From DASQUK01 sp963813485 (GTDB lineage: Bacteria; Actinomycetota; Acidimicrobiia; Acidimicrobiales; VFJN01), in assembly GCA_963813485.1 (NCBI GenBank), contig CAWEZE010000004.1, positions 170,391 to 234,390 of the forward strand: DNA of 64,000 bases, given 5' to 3'. Numbering within the stretch: position 1 is the first letter of the stretch; every line of letters starts with the position of its first letter. A program made the position numbers and the translations under genes. Of this stretch, positions 1 through 7,873 are shown in pieces. The notes below the pieces were generated by a model. That model searched no databases and was not told the DNA's origin. It saw only the letters and a program-made list of their open reading frames with translations.

Positions 1-936
1 CAGCTCGGCCGACACGATGCGCACGTCCTTGCGCTCCTCCGGTGCCATGACGTGTCGCACATAGGCGGCGCGCACGGGCTCCATCAGGACCTCGCCCGCC
101 TCGACCAGCCCCCCACCGATCACGACCAAGGAGCAGTCGAGCAGCGTGACGAGGTTGCCGACCCCGAGGGCAACCCACCCGGCGAACTCCCGCATCACCT
201 CGAGGGCAGCCTCGTCGCCCTCACGGGCCGCCTGGGTGACGTGTTCGCCCCGCACGTTGTCGGCCAGGCCCCCGGCGAGCTCGACGCCTCGTGCGAACTG
301 CCCCGCCTCCGCGGCCTCGCGTCCGATCCAGCCGAGCCCGCTGCCCGAGGCGAAGCGCTCCCAGCAGCCCCGGCGCCCGCAGGGACACCGCGGCCCCCGG
401 GGATCGACCACCATGTGGCCCGCCTCGCCGCCGAAGCCGTGGGCGCCGCGCACCAGCTCGCCGTCGGCGATGATGCCGGCCCCGATGCCGGTACCCAACG
501 CGACCAGCACGGCGTCGTCGGCGCCGCGGGCGGCGCCGACGAGGTACTCGGCCCAGGCGGCGCAAGTGGCGTCGTTGTCGACGCGAATGGGCAGGCCGAG
601 CCGCTTGTCGAGCTCGACCCCGATGGCGATGTCGCGCCGACCCGGCAGGTTGGGGCTCACACGCAGGCGGCCGGTGCGGTCGATGAGCCCGGCGATGCCC
701 ACGCCGACGGACGTGATCCCCGCGCTCCCGGCCTGGGCATCGAGCTGCCGCACCACGTCGGCCATGGCGTCGAGCAGCCCGGTCTCCGAGTCGGGCGTGG
801 GGACCCGGGCCTCGGCGAGCACCACCGCTGGGTTTTCAGCTCGCAGCGCCACGCCGAGGACCTTGGTCCCCCCGACGTCGATGCCCGCAAGCAATCCCGT
901 TTCCCCCAAGGACGCGGCAGGACGGCGACGGCTCAA
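1..936 (-). CDS. ROK-family glucokinase / sugar kinase, C-terminus cut by window edge
   Basis: About 312 codons are visible and the frame is open to the left edge, so only a few C-terminal residues are missing. The N-terminal ATP phosphate-binding motif GIDVGGTK lies at residues 18-25. The ROK signature E-x-G-H (EAGHMVV) lies near residue 170, followed by the zinc-binding motif CPCGRRGCWE near 183-192. ROK glucokinases phosphorylate glucose in the cytosol; some members are NagC-type repressors, but no N-terminal HTH is present here. The chosen start is TTG at 936 with GGAG just upstream; TTG at 909 is an alternative. The gene lies downstream of a hairpin-bearing repeat. Sugar specificity cannot be read from sequence. 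Confidence 0.9.
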   Translation of the reverse strand, partial: MSRRRPAASLGETGLLAGIDVGGTKVLGVALRAENPAVVLAEARVPTPDSETGLLDAMADVVRQLDAQAGSAGITSVGVGIAGLIDRTGRLRVSPNLPGRRDIAIGVELDKRLGLPIRVDNDATCAAWAEYLVGAARGADDAVLVALGTGIGAGIIADGELVRGAHGFGGEAGHMVVDPRGPRCPCGRRGCWERFASGSGLGWIGREAAEAGQFARGVELAGGLADNVRGEHVTQAAREGDEAALEVMREFAGWVALGVGNLVTLLDCSLVVIGGGLVEAGEVLMEPVRAAYVRHVMAPEERKDVRIVSAEL

Positions 937-950
937 CGTTCTCCGCTCTC

Positions 951-1029
951 GTCGCCTTCGGCGACGGGCCGCTCGGGCTCCGACGCCGTGTATCCCGCTC
1001 CTGTCGCCTTCGGCGACGGGCCGCTCGGG
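951..1029. repeat. Two copies of a 27-bp hairpin-forming repeat
   Basis: The 27-base unit beginning GTCGCCTTCGGCGAC occurs at 951-977 and again, identically, at 1003-1029. Each copy contains a perfect 6-bp stem (GTCGCC/GGCGAC) around a 3-base loop, followed by GGGCCGCTCGGG. The pair fills the gap between the minus-strand eRF1-like gene (stop at 1060) and the start of the ROK kinase. Such tandem hairpins may act as terminator or REP-like elements. The repetition and stems are seen directly; the role is inference. Confidence 0.6.
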
Positions 1030-1059
1030 CCCAGGGCTCGCTGCATTGCGGACGCTCGC

Positions 1060-2181
1060 TCAGTAGCGGAGCAGGGCGCCGATCCGCCCCATGACGTCGA
1101 GGTCGGCGTTGCCGACGCAGATCTCAACCTGGCACGACTGCGTCAAGGCCTCCTCGATGGCGTCCTCGACCAGGTCGTCGACCGGCACCATCTCCCCACG
1201 GCAGCCCTTGCAACGGCGACCGAAGGCGGCGAGCGTGTCGCAGCCCGTGCACCGCCAGCCGGGGGCGGCGTAGCCCTTGGAGACGATCAGCGTGCCGACC
1301 CGGTGGGCGGCCAGCGCATCCACCACCGGACCGAGTCCCGCCACCCCCCGACGGCGGCCGGCGACGGCGGCCCGCAACCGCTCGACGAGCACGGCCTCGC
1401 GCCGACGCTCGACCTCGGCCTCGGCGGCCTGGGCGGCGGCCAGCACCTCGGCGTGGCCGGCGGTGACCGGCACCGAGATCTGGCCGCAGAGCCGCGACCG
1501 GAGGTAGGGATGCAGATCGGACTCGAGCTGCGTCCGGACGTGGGGATCGGAGGCACCGACTACCAGGTGCCGGAAGGGATGCTGGTTCCAGACCTCGAAG
1601 GCCACCCGGGCGGCGTGGCGGACATGCTGCTGGGTGTGGGTCTCGATGACCTGCTTTAGGTCGCTGCCCCGGTCGCGCTCGCCGCGGACGTCGAGATCAC
1701 GGGGTACGGCCTCGAACAGCTCGGACCGCTCGGCCAGCTCCCCGAGCTCGAACACGAACATGCGGGCGCGCTGACGATCGGCCAGCAGGACGCCCATGGG
1801 CTCGTGCTCGCGCAGCAGCACCTCCAGCTCGCCCACGGCCGGGACATGATTGATCACCACGCGGCTGTGTACCGGCATCGGCAGCTCGATCACCTCCCAG
1901 AGCTCGTCGGCCCAGCAGGCGAAGATCGCCAGTCCCCGGACGCGGGATCGGTCGATCCCGCCGCGGACGTACTGCTCGATGCGCCGCAAGTCACGAAACA
2001 CGGACGCATCGCCGTCGGCCCGAGCCCGGGCGTCCTTGAGCAGGACGTCGACCTCGTGCTCGAGGTCACGCTGGCGAGCCACCCGGCGTCCGTCGACGTC
2101 GAGGTAACAGGATGTGATTGGTGCTCGCTCCCCCTTGATCGATGCCAACTCGCGAATCGTGGCTTCGGTCATGGCCGCCAC
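1060..2181 (-). CDS. eRF1-like protein of the bacterial baeRF/Vms1 type
   Basis: A 373-residue protein resembling the bacterial members of the archaeo-eukaryotic release factor superfamily (baeRF). The opening region (ITSCYLDVDGRR) and the central RNase H-like part (GVLLADRQRARMFVFELGEL) are characteristic. The C-terminal part is an eL30-like domain with a zinc-knuckle arrangement (WRCTGCDTLAAFGRRCKGC). The GNADLDVMGRIGALLRY tail matches the usual end of these proteins. Members are suspected to act in ribosome rescue or peptidyl-tRNA hydrolysis; the GGQ-like loop is not obvious here, so activity is uncertain. Start GTG 2181 follows GGAGG with good spacing; ATG 2172 is an alternative. Confidence 0.8.
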   Translation of the reverse strand: MAAMTEATIRELASIKGERAPITSCYLDVDGRRVARQRDLEHEVDVLLKDARARADGDASVFRDLRRIEQYVRGGIDRSRVRGLAIFACWADELWEVIELPMPVHSRVVINHVPAVGELEVLLREHEPMGVLLADRQRARMFVFELGELAERSELFEAVPRDLDVRGERDRGSDLKQVIETHTQQHVRHAARVAFEVWNQHPFRHLVVGASDPHVRTQLESDLHPYLRSRLCGQISVPVTAGHAEVLAAAQAAEAEVERRREAVLVERLRAAVAGRRRGVAGLGPVVDALAAHRVGTLIVSKGYAAPGWRCTGCDTLAAFGRRCKGCRGEMVPVDDLVEDAIEEALTQSCQVEICVGNADLDVMGRIGALLRY

Positions 2182-2261
2182 GGCGCCTCCTCGAGCATGG
2201 GGGTTCGGGCGATCGTCGACGTGGTGTGTGCCGATCGTAGGTCACCGCCCCGGCCCCCGCT

Positions 2262-2299
2262 GGGGGCAGTCGGGGTTGTTTGTCGGGGGCTGTCGGGGG
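2262..2299 (+). other. Potential G-quadruplex (four G-tracts)
   Basis: Four G-tracts of 5, 4, 5 and 5 bases at 2262-2266, 2272-2275, 2285-2289 and 2295-2299 are separated by loops of 5, 9 and 5 bases. They lie in the 158-bp gap upstream of the eRF1-like gene, whose template strand carries them. The tracts are seen directly; folding and any effect on transcription are inference. Confidence 0.45.
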
Positions 2300-2339
2300 T
2301 TGTTGTCGAGGCTGTCGGCACCCGGGGTCGGCGCGGCGG

Positions 2340-2609
2340 TCACGCAACCGTGATGCGCTCGATCGTCGTCTCGGGAGCCGCTCCGGCGTCACCGTCGTCG
2401 TCCTCGGGGGAAGCGGTGGCACGGCGACGGGCAGCGTCACCCATGGCGCCAAGCGCGGCCGCCACGGTGGCGATCGCCGCGGGGTCGTCGACCAGGTCCT
2501 CGGCCACGTCGAGCAGGGCACGTGCGGCATGGATCAGCTCACGCGCCGCCGCCTGCAGGTGCTGGATCCCATCGCGGGCACGATCCGGGCAGTTCGTGTC
2601 TGGTTCCAT
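2340..2609 (-). CDS. Small acidic helical protein, unknown function
   Basis: An 89-residue protein with a Cys near the N-terminus, a long alanine-rich amphipathic helix region (about residues 15-60) and an acidic tail (SPEDDDGD). Start ATG 2609 has AGAGGG six bases upstream. It begins 16 bases after the ArsA stop, so it is the third gene of a probable SRPBCC-ArsA-small protein operon. I do not recognise the family. Helical content suggests a partner or regulator of the ATPase, but that rests only on position. Confidence 0.6.
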   Translation of the reverse strand: MEPDTNCPDRARDGIQHLQAAARELIHAARALLDVAEDLVDDPAAIATVAAALGAMGDAARRRATASPEDDDGDAGAAPETTIERITVA

Positions 2610-2625
2610 CGACGTCCCTCTCGTC

Positions 2626-3843
2626 TCACCGGCCCACAGCGGCGGCGAAGGTCACCAGCAGCCGGCCCTCGTGCAGCCGCGCTCCGGCCACGGACCGGCG
2701 GCGGAGCGAGTCGGGAAGCACCAACGCCCGACGGTACGGGCCCACCCGGACGAGCAGCTCTCCGTTGCGCCTGCCCAACTCGAGCTCGTCGCGCTCAGTG
2801 AACGGCAGGTCGAGCTCCAGCACCGTCGCCGCCCCGTGGCGCCGCACGCGCATGGGCTCGCTCGACCCGAACCGCGCCGTCGGATCCTCGTCGCCGTAGA
2901 GGGCATCGGCCACCGTCCGCAGGGCCTCCACGCCGACCGGTTCCGCCGGCTGCAGCGGGAGCCGGAGCACCGGCACAGGGGCGAAGTCTTCGTCGATGGC
3001 CGACAGCTGCTGGGCATGCAGCGCCTTCCAGCCGGCGAACCAAGGGTCGGCGACCTCGTCGGGCAAGATGCGGTTCGCGATCACGGCGTCGACGTGGTAG
3101 CCGAACAGGGCCAGGTAGGTGTGCGTGCGCCTCGCCTCGGCGATGACCACCCGCTCGGGATTCACCACCAGCCGCACGCTCGTGCGCCTGCCGTCGGTGA
3201 GGATCTCGCGGACCCCGGCGAGCCGCTCGTAGAAGCGCCGGGTGGCGGCGAACAGGTCGTCGTGGGCGACCGGCAGCGTGGTGAGGCGGGACATCACCGG
3301 TGACACAACCCGGCTCACCTGGCGCCCGATCGGGAACACGCGCTCCATGTAGCGGGCCAGCACGTCGGGCAGCGACAGCAACCGGATCGTCTCGGCGGTC
3401 GGGGCGCAGTCGACCACCACGACGTCCCAATCGGCGTCGGCGTGCTCACGGATGTCGGCCAGCGCGAACACCTCGTCCAGCCCCGGCACCACCGACAGCT
3501 CCTCGGCCTCGAGCGTGTCGATCCCGGCCCAGCGGAACACCTCCACCAGGTAGCGCTGGATCTCCGCCCAGGAGTCCTCCATGCGGTCCTGGGCGTCGAG
3601 CTGTTGCCCCCAGAGCCCATCGGCCACCGGGGCGACGAGCGGGCCGAGCTCCACGTCGAGGGCGTCAGCCAGCGAGTGGGCAGGATCGGTCGACAGCACC
3701 AGGGTGCGCAGACCGGCGTCGGCGCACCGCAGGGCGGTGGCGGCCGCCGCGGTGGTCTTGCCGACGCCGCCCTTGCCCGTGAACAGCAGCACCCGGGCGT
3801 CGTGGGCCGCGCGGGCTCCCGGCGGTGCCCCAGCGGCCGGCAT
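2626..3843 (-). CDS. ArsA/GET3-family ATPase with C-terminal HSP20-like domain
   Basis: A 405-residue ATPase. The deviant Walker A (GKGGVGKTTAAAATA) lies at about residues 24-38, switch I near DPAHS, and the Walker B/A-loop region is VVVVDCAPTAETIRLL. The last ~75 residues form the small beta-rich HSP20-like domain found at the end of many actinobacterial ArsA-like proteins. Classic ArsA powers arsenite export, but no arsenite transporter or Cys triad is evident, so a GET3-like chaperone or membrane-protein role is more likely. Its ATG overlaps the stop of the upstream SRPBCC gene (ATGA), implying translational coupling. Confidence 0.9.
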   Translation of the reverse strand: MPAAGAPPGARAAHDARVLLFTGKGGVGKTTAAAATALRCADAGLRTLVLSTDPAHSLADALDVELGPLVAPVADGLWGQQLDAQDRMEDSWAEIQRYLVEVFRWAGIDTLEAEELSVVPGLDEVFALADIREHADADWDVVVVDCAPTAETIRLLSLPDVLARYMERVFPIGRQVSRVVSPVMSRLTTLPVAHDDLFAATRRFYERLAGVREILTDGRRTSVRLVVNPERVVIAEARRTHTYLALFGYHVDAVIANRILPDEVADPWFAGWKALHAQQLSAIDEDFAPVPVLRLPLQPAEPVGVEALRTVADALYGDEDPTARFGSSEPMRVRRHGAATVLELDLPFTERDELELGRRNGELLVRVGPYRRALVLPDSLRRRSVAGARLHEGRLLVTFAAAVGR

Positions 3844-4283
3844 CAGTGTTCCAGGTGGTCGCGCAGCTGGCGGAGCGCGCTGTGGACGATGCGCGCCTCC
3901 GCCCGGCGCTTGACGAAGCCCGGCAGGGGCACGAGGAGGTCCACCTCGAGGTGGTACGAGACCTCGGTGCGCTCGGCGTCACCGTCGACGGCCCGCAGCT
4001 CGTAGGACCCGTCGAGCTTGCGCGTGATGTCGCCCTCCACCAGGCGCCACGCCAGCACGTCGGGAGCCCGCGCGTAGTCGTAGCGCAGCGTGTAGCTGGT
4101 GCTGCGGCCCATCGCGGCGGCCCGGAAGGCGACGTCGCGGGGGCGGCCCTCGTCGTCGCGATCGACCACGGTCGCCGACTTCAGATCGTGGGCCCAGGTC
4201 GGATAGTCGTCGAAGGCGGTGAGCACCTCCCAGATGCGCTGCGGCGACGCGCCGATGACCATCTTCTGCGTCGCCTGGTCCAT
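3843..4283 (-). CDS. SRPBCC (START-like) family protein
   Basis: A 146-residue single-domain protein with the START/polyketide-cyclase-like pattern: an N-terminal 'IWEVLTAFDDYPTWAHDL' segment, central beta strands, and a long C-terminal helix (VKRRAEARIVHSALRQLRDHL). The fold binds hydrophobic ligands in a deep pocket. ATG 4283 is preceded by GGGGAGGAG. It overlaps the ArsA-like ATPase by four bases; this SRPBCC-ArsA pairing suggests a joint role in handling lipidic or hydrophobic clients at the membrane. The ligand is unknown. Confidence 0.85.
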   Translation of the reverse strand: MDQATQKMVIGASPQRIWEVLTAFDDYPTWAHDLKSATVVDRDDEGRPRDVAFRAAAMGRSTSYTLRYDYARAPDVLAWRLVEGDITRKLDGSYELRAVDGDAERTEVSYHLEVDLLVPLPGFVKRRAEARIVHSALRQLRDHLEH

Positions 4284-4545
4284 GTCGCTGCGCTCCTCCC
4301 CGAGGTGGACGATGGGACGTGGGGCACGTTAGTGAACGCCGATTCCGCCTGCTGCCGGGCCCCCGCCCGGTTCGTCAGCCCGGCTTGGGTGCTCCGCGGA
4401 ACCGGCATTCAGGACCTGAGCGGATAGGCACGTCCTCTTGGCTCATGGTGGTCAGTGTTCCCGGGAGAGCCGAGCCGGGGAGCTGGCCGTCGACCACCAA
4501 ATTCCCACGCGTAGGCTGCACGAACCGCCCTATCCGCTCGGCTCC

Positions 4546-5094
4546 TTAGCCATCCCGGTCGGACAGCTTGGCCGGGAAGCGACCGTGGCGGGCCGCCCAC
4601 AGCGCCATGAGGCCCAAGCCGAGCATCGGGACGAGGACCGAGAACGCCAGCGCCGTGAACGGCCGCACCGCCGCGGCCACGACCGCCACCACCACCTGCA
4701 CGCCGAGCGCGCCGCGCAGCAGCCGGGTCACGTCAGGGGGAGCCACGCCCTCGCCGAGGAAGAAGAGCCCGCCCATCGTGACCGTCTCGTAGCGGCTGCG
4801 GCCGATCGCCAGGGCGTAGGCCCACAGGAAGGCGCCGCACCCGGCCGCGAACAACACGAGGTCGACCGGGACCGACAGCGGCAGGAACGTGTCGGGCCAC
4901 ACCGCCGCCAGCACCGAGGCCACCACGAAGACGGCGGTCGCCCACACCGCCACCCGGCAGATCAGGTCTCTCCCGGCGTTCGGCTCCGGCCGATCGCCGC
5001 CGCGATCGTCATCAGCCACGTCGCCGGTGCGTTCGTCGCCGGTGCGTTCGTCGCCGGTGCGTTCGTCGTCGGGTCGGTCGCGCCCGGGGCTCAC
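4546..5094 (-). CDS. Four-helix integral membrane protein, unknown function
   Basis: A 182-residue protein whose GTG start (5094) overlaps the stop of the upstream glycosyltransferase in a GTGA arrangement. The N-terminal ~45 residues are hydrophilic and contain three copies of the pentapeptide ERTGD. Four hydrophobic stretches follow (about residues 50-72, 78-100, 122-143 and 146-166). No catalytic motif is recognised. Coupling to a PimB-like mannosyltransferase suggests a link to phosphatidylinositol mannoside or envelope glycolipid metabolism. The apparent open frame extending further upstream is antisense-type reading inside the glycosyltransferase gene. Confidence 0.7.
   Translation of the reverse strand: MSPGRDRPDDERTGDERTGDERTGDVADDDRGGDRPEPNAGRDLICRVAVWATAVFVVASVLAAVWPDTFLPLSVPVDLVLFAAGCGAFLWAYALAIGRSRYETVTMGGLFFLGEGVAPPDVTRLLRGALGVQVVVAVVAAAVRPFTALAFSVLVPMLGLGLMALWAARHGRFPAKLSDRDG
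5020..5064. repeat. 15-bp tandem repeat x3 (in-frame minisatellite)
   Basis: Three identical 15-base units (GTCGCCGGTGCGTTC on the plus strand) lie end to end. They encode three ERTGD pentapeptides in the hydrophilic N-terminus of the minus-strand membrane protein. The unit length is a multiple of three, so copy-number changes keep the frame. Confidence 0.9.
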
Positions 5095-6209
5095 CACCGC
5101 GCCAGGACCTCCCCCAGCCGGCCGGCCAAGCGGTCGTAGCCGAACTCGGCGACCGTTCGGGCGCGGGCCGCGCCGCCCATCGCGCGACACCTGTCGGGAT
5201 CGTCGACGAGCCCGGCCAGCGCCGCGGCCACGGCGCTCACGTCGGACGGGTGGCCGACCACCAACCCGGTCTCCCCGTCGGCCACGGCCTCGGCCGCGCC
5301 GCCGCTGTCGCCGGCCACCTGGGGCACGCCGCAGGCGGCCGCCTCGAGGAACACGATGCCGAAGCCCTCCTGCTCGAGGCCACCCCAGCGGTTGCGGCAC
5401 AGCATCGCGAACACGTCGGCGCAGCCGTAGAGCTCTGCCAGGTCGTCGTCGGGCACCCGGCCGAGCATCCGCACGGGCGCCCCGATGCGGGACACCAGGC
5501 GATCCAGCCGGCGTCGATCGCGTCCACCGCCGCCTATGGCGACGACCAGGTCGGGTCGCGTCGGCGCCAGCTGCGCCGCCGCCTCGATGAGGACGTCCAT
5601 GCCCTTGCGGGGCACCAGGCGGCTCAGGCTGACGATCACCCGCCCGTCCTCCGGCAGACCGAAGCGAGCCCGGGCCTTGGCCCGCTGTTCCGGGTCGAGC
5701 GGCCGGAATCTCTCGGTGTCGACGCCAGGCGGGACCTTCGTGACCGGCAGCGGCCGCCCGGCCGCCCGCTCGGCCTCGTCTGCGGGATACCGCCCCGCGG
5801 CGACCACCTCCACCGCGCCCCGCAGCACGCGCCCCATCAGATGGCCGGTGACCGGCAGCCGTCCCGGCACCGTCACTTCCGCGCCGTGGAGCACCACCCC
5901 GTAGGGCAGGCGTAGCCGAGGGCCCACCAGACCTACCGGGAGCGCCGGGTCGAGCATGACCAGCCCGGCGCCGGTCTCGGCGGCGAGGGAATCGATGCGC
6001 CGCACCATCGCGCCGGTGGGCATGAGCATCCTCCGCGTGACGCGCTCGACCCGGAACGTCTGGGCGGCGTCCCAGGCGGCGGCGCCGTCGTGGGGCGTGG
6101 TCAGCACCGTGAAGCTGGCGGGATCCAGCCGCCGCCATAGCTCCCACAGGTAGGACTGGATGCCACCGAGCTTGGGCGGGAAATCGTTGGTGACCAACAG
6201 GTGGGACAC
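5091..6209 (-). CDS. pimB: GT4 glycosyltransferase, PimB-like mannosyltransferase
   Basis: A 372-residue GT-B fold enzyme. The N-terminal glycine-rich motif NDFPPKLGGIQSYLWEL lies at residues 7-23. The C-terminal donor site shows SRLVPRKGMDVLIEA and the E-x7-E region EQEGFGIVFLEAAACGVP, typical of GDP-mannose-dependent phosphatidylinositol-mannoside mannosyltransferases. These act at the cytosolic face of the membrane. The start GTG 6209 was chosen because VSHLLVTNDF is the normal N-terminus; the frame stays open upstream into the queG region. It is followed, with a 4-bp overlap, by a membrane protein. PimB specificity (versus another GT4) is by resemblance only. Confidence 0.85.
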   Translation of the reverse strand: MSHLLVTNDFPPKLGGIQSYLWELWRRLDPASFTVLTTPHDGAAAWDAAQTFRVERVTRRMLMPTGAMVRRIDSLAAETGAGLVMLDPALPVGLVGPRLRLPYGVVLHGAEVTVPGRLPVTGHLMGRVLRGAVEVVAAGRYPADEAERAAGRPLPVTKVPPGVDTERFRPLDPEQRAKARARFGLPEDGRVIVSLSRLVPRKGMDVLIEAAAQLAPTRPDLVVAIGGGGRDRRRLDRLVSRIGAPVRMLGRVPDDDLAELYGCADVFAMLCRNRWGGLEQEGFGIVFLEAAACGVPQVAGDSGGAAEAVADGETGLVVGHPSDVSAVAAALAGLVDDPDRCRAMGGAARARTVAEFGYDRLAGRLGEVLARW

Positions 6210-6238
6210 GACAGGGATCCTCGGAGCTGGCGGGGGGA

Positions 6239-7477
6239 TCAGCCCGTCGGCGCCTGCACTGACGTCGGCGCCGCAGGCGCGGCGGGGACGCGCGCGTCGA
6301 CCGCCGCTTCGAGCTCCGCTCGAACGAGCGGATCGGGGTCGTGGGCGATGCCGGCCACCTCGCTCAGGAGGTCGGGCCGCCCGAGTCGCCGGGTGGCCCA
6401 GACCGCGTGGCCCCGCACCAGTGGGTCGGCGTCGGCAAGGGCCCGGCACAGGGCCGCCGCCACGGCGGGATCCCGGGGATCGGCGATGTTGCCCAGCACC
6501 ACCAGGGCGTTGCGGCGCAGGTACCGCGCTTGGCGGTGAGGTATGTACCAGCGCCCGTGCCGGGCCATGAGCTCGTGGTCGCTGGCCGCCAACATCTCGA
6601 GCAGGTCGACGACCGGCTGCGCGCCGGCCGCGGGCTCAGCGGCTGGATCGACCCGGTCGGCGCGTTGGTTGGGCGGGCAAACCTCCTGGCAGTCGTCGCA
6701 TCCGTAGAGCCGATCGCCGAGCGCGGCGCGGTGGTCACGGGGGAACGGCCCATCGATCTGCAGCAACCAAGCCAGGCACCGCCGGGCGTCGACCACCCCG
6801 GGGGCGACGATGGCACCGGTGGGACATCCGTCGATGCAACGGGTGCAGCTACCGCAGCCATCGGCGAGCCGCCCAGTGCCCGGAGCCAACGGCGCATCGG
6901 TGATGACCGAGCCCAGCACGAACCAGCTGCCCCGACCCGGCAGGAGGAGATTGGCGTTCTTGCCGTACCAGCCGATGCCTGCTCGGTATGCGGCCTCCCG
7001 ATCGACGAGGGCGTTGTCGTCGGCCACGACTCGGCAGCGCCAGCCCGCGGCCTCGAGCTCGCGGGCGACGACGGTCAGCGCCGACCGCAATGGCGCGTAG
7101 TGGTCCTCCCAGGCGTAGCGGGCAACGCGACCCCGTGGCGCGGCCGGGACCACCGACCCGGATTGCACGGCCGGCCCGGCGGTCGCACCGGATGACGGCT
7201 CGGCGGTCGCTCGGCGGTAGCTCCGCGCGCCGACCACGATGGCACGGGCGTCTGGGAGTGCTTGCCCCGGGTCGGACGACCGCTCGGGGCGCCGATAGGT
7301 GAACGCCATGCCGGCGTGCAAGCCGGCGGCACGGCGGCGCTCGAGGTGGCGGCGCGTGGTGGCGAACGGCCTGGCCGGAGCGACGCCGACGGCGTCGAGG
7401 CCGTGCGCACGGCCCACCGCCACCAGGTCGGCGACCTGCGGGACGCGCCGAGGCGGGCGAACGAGGACCGTGGCCAC
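6239..7477 (-). CDS. queG: Epoxyqueuosine reductase QueG
   Basis: A 412-residue B12- and iron-sulfur-dependent enzyme that reduces epoxyqueuosine to queuosine at tRNA position 34. Two 4Fe-4S cluster motifs are visible: CGSCTRCIDGCPTGAI and CDDCQEVCPPNQ. Before them lies the corrinoid-binding/DUF1730 part with RYAWEDHY and the catalytic-acid region DNALVDREAAYRAGIGWYGKN. The C-terminus carries HEAT-like repeats (RHGRWYIPHRQARYLRRNALVVLGN is interrupted by no frameshift). GTG 7477 is preferred because VATVLVRPPRRV precedes the conserved domain and longer starts would run into the small gene at 7545-7766. Confidence 0.9.
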   Translation of the reverse strand: MATVLVRPPRRVPQVADLVAVGRAHGLDAVGVAPARPFATTRRHLERRRAAGLHAGMAFTYRRPERSSDPGQALPDARAIVVGARSYRRATAEPSSGATAGPAVQSGSVVPAAPRGRVARYAWEDHYAPLRSALTVVARELEAAGWRCRVVADDNALVDREAAYRAGIGWYGKNANLLLPGRGSWFVLGSVITDAPLAPGTGRLADGCGSCTRCIDGCPTGAIVAPGVVDARRCLAWLLQIDGPFPRDHRAALGDRLYGCDDCQEVCPPNQRADRVDPAAEPAAGAQPVVDLLEMLAASDHELMARHGRWYIPHRQARYLRRNALVVLGNIADPRDPAVAAALCRALADADPLVRGHAVWATRRLGRPDLLSEVAGIAHDPDPLVRAELEAAVDARVPAAPAAPTSVQAPTG

Positions 7478-7544
7478 CGGGCCATCGTGCCGGTCGCCCT
7501 GTCGCCGGGCAACTCTGGCATGGTCGCCAACGCGCAGGTGATCC

Positions 7545-7766
7545 TCAGCCCGTGCGGCGGACGTGGCGCGACCGGGGTAGCAGGCCGGCCTCGGACAGCG
7601 TGCGGAGGGCCCGTGCTTCCGCGACATCGACGACCACCGCCTCGCCAGGCTCGCGAGAGCAGATGAACGTCACCAAGCAGTCGGTGCAGCATTCGGTGCC
7701 CTGCATGGCGCAGTCGTCGCAGTCGATACGAAGGACGCCGTCGCTTGGGTCGTGGGAACGGGCCAT
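7545..7766 (-). CDS. Small cysteine-rich protein
   Basis: A 73-residue protein with a dense cysteine cluster in residues 15-37 (CDDCAMQGTECCTDCLVTFIC), followed by a short helix rich in Ala/Glu and a basic tail. The six cysteines in about 20 residues suggest a metal site, possibly zinc or an iron-sulfur cluster. Start ATG 7766 is preceded by GAGGAGACG. It lies 67 bases upstream of queG on the same strand, so the two may be co-transcribed. I cannot name the family; similar short proteins seem common in this actinobacterial group. Confidence 0.7.
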   Translation of the reverse strand: MARSHDPSDGVLRIDCDDCAMQGTECCTDCLVTFICSREPGEAVVVDVAEARALRTLSEAGLLPRSRHVRRTG

Positions 7767-7873
7767 GAACGTCTCCTCGGCTCGGGTCGCGGGCGGCCGC
7801 CCGGAATCTCGTCATGCCACGCATGCCCCGACGTTACGAACGACCTGTGACAATCAAGGCCCGGTTGGGCGCT

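Noticed and set aside
52..1659. Very long plus-strand open frames at the left end (up to 535 codons)
   Set aside because: They are antisense to the ROK kinase and the eRF1-like gene, and their composition follows the GC-rich third-position pattern of shadow frames; no domain is recognisable.
4546..6147. A 533-codon minus-strand frame covering the membrane protein and running upstream
   Set aside because: Only the part from the GTG at 5094 is protein-like; the rest is antisense-type reading within the glycosyltransferase gene, which is itself well supported.
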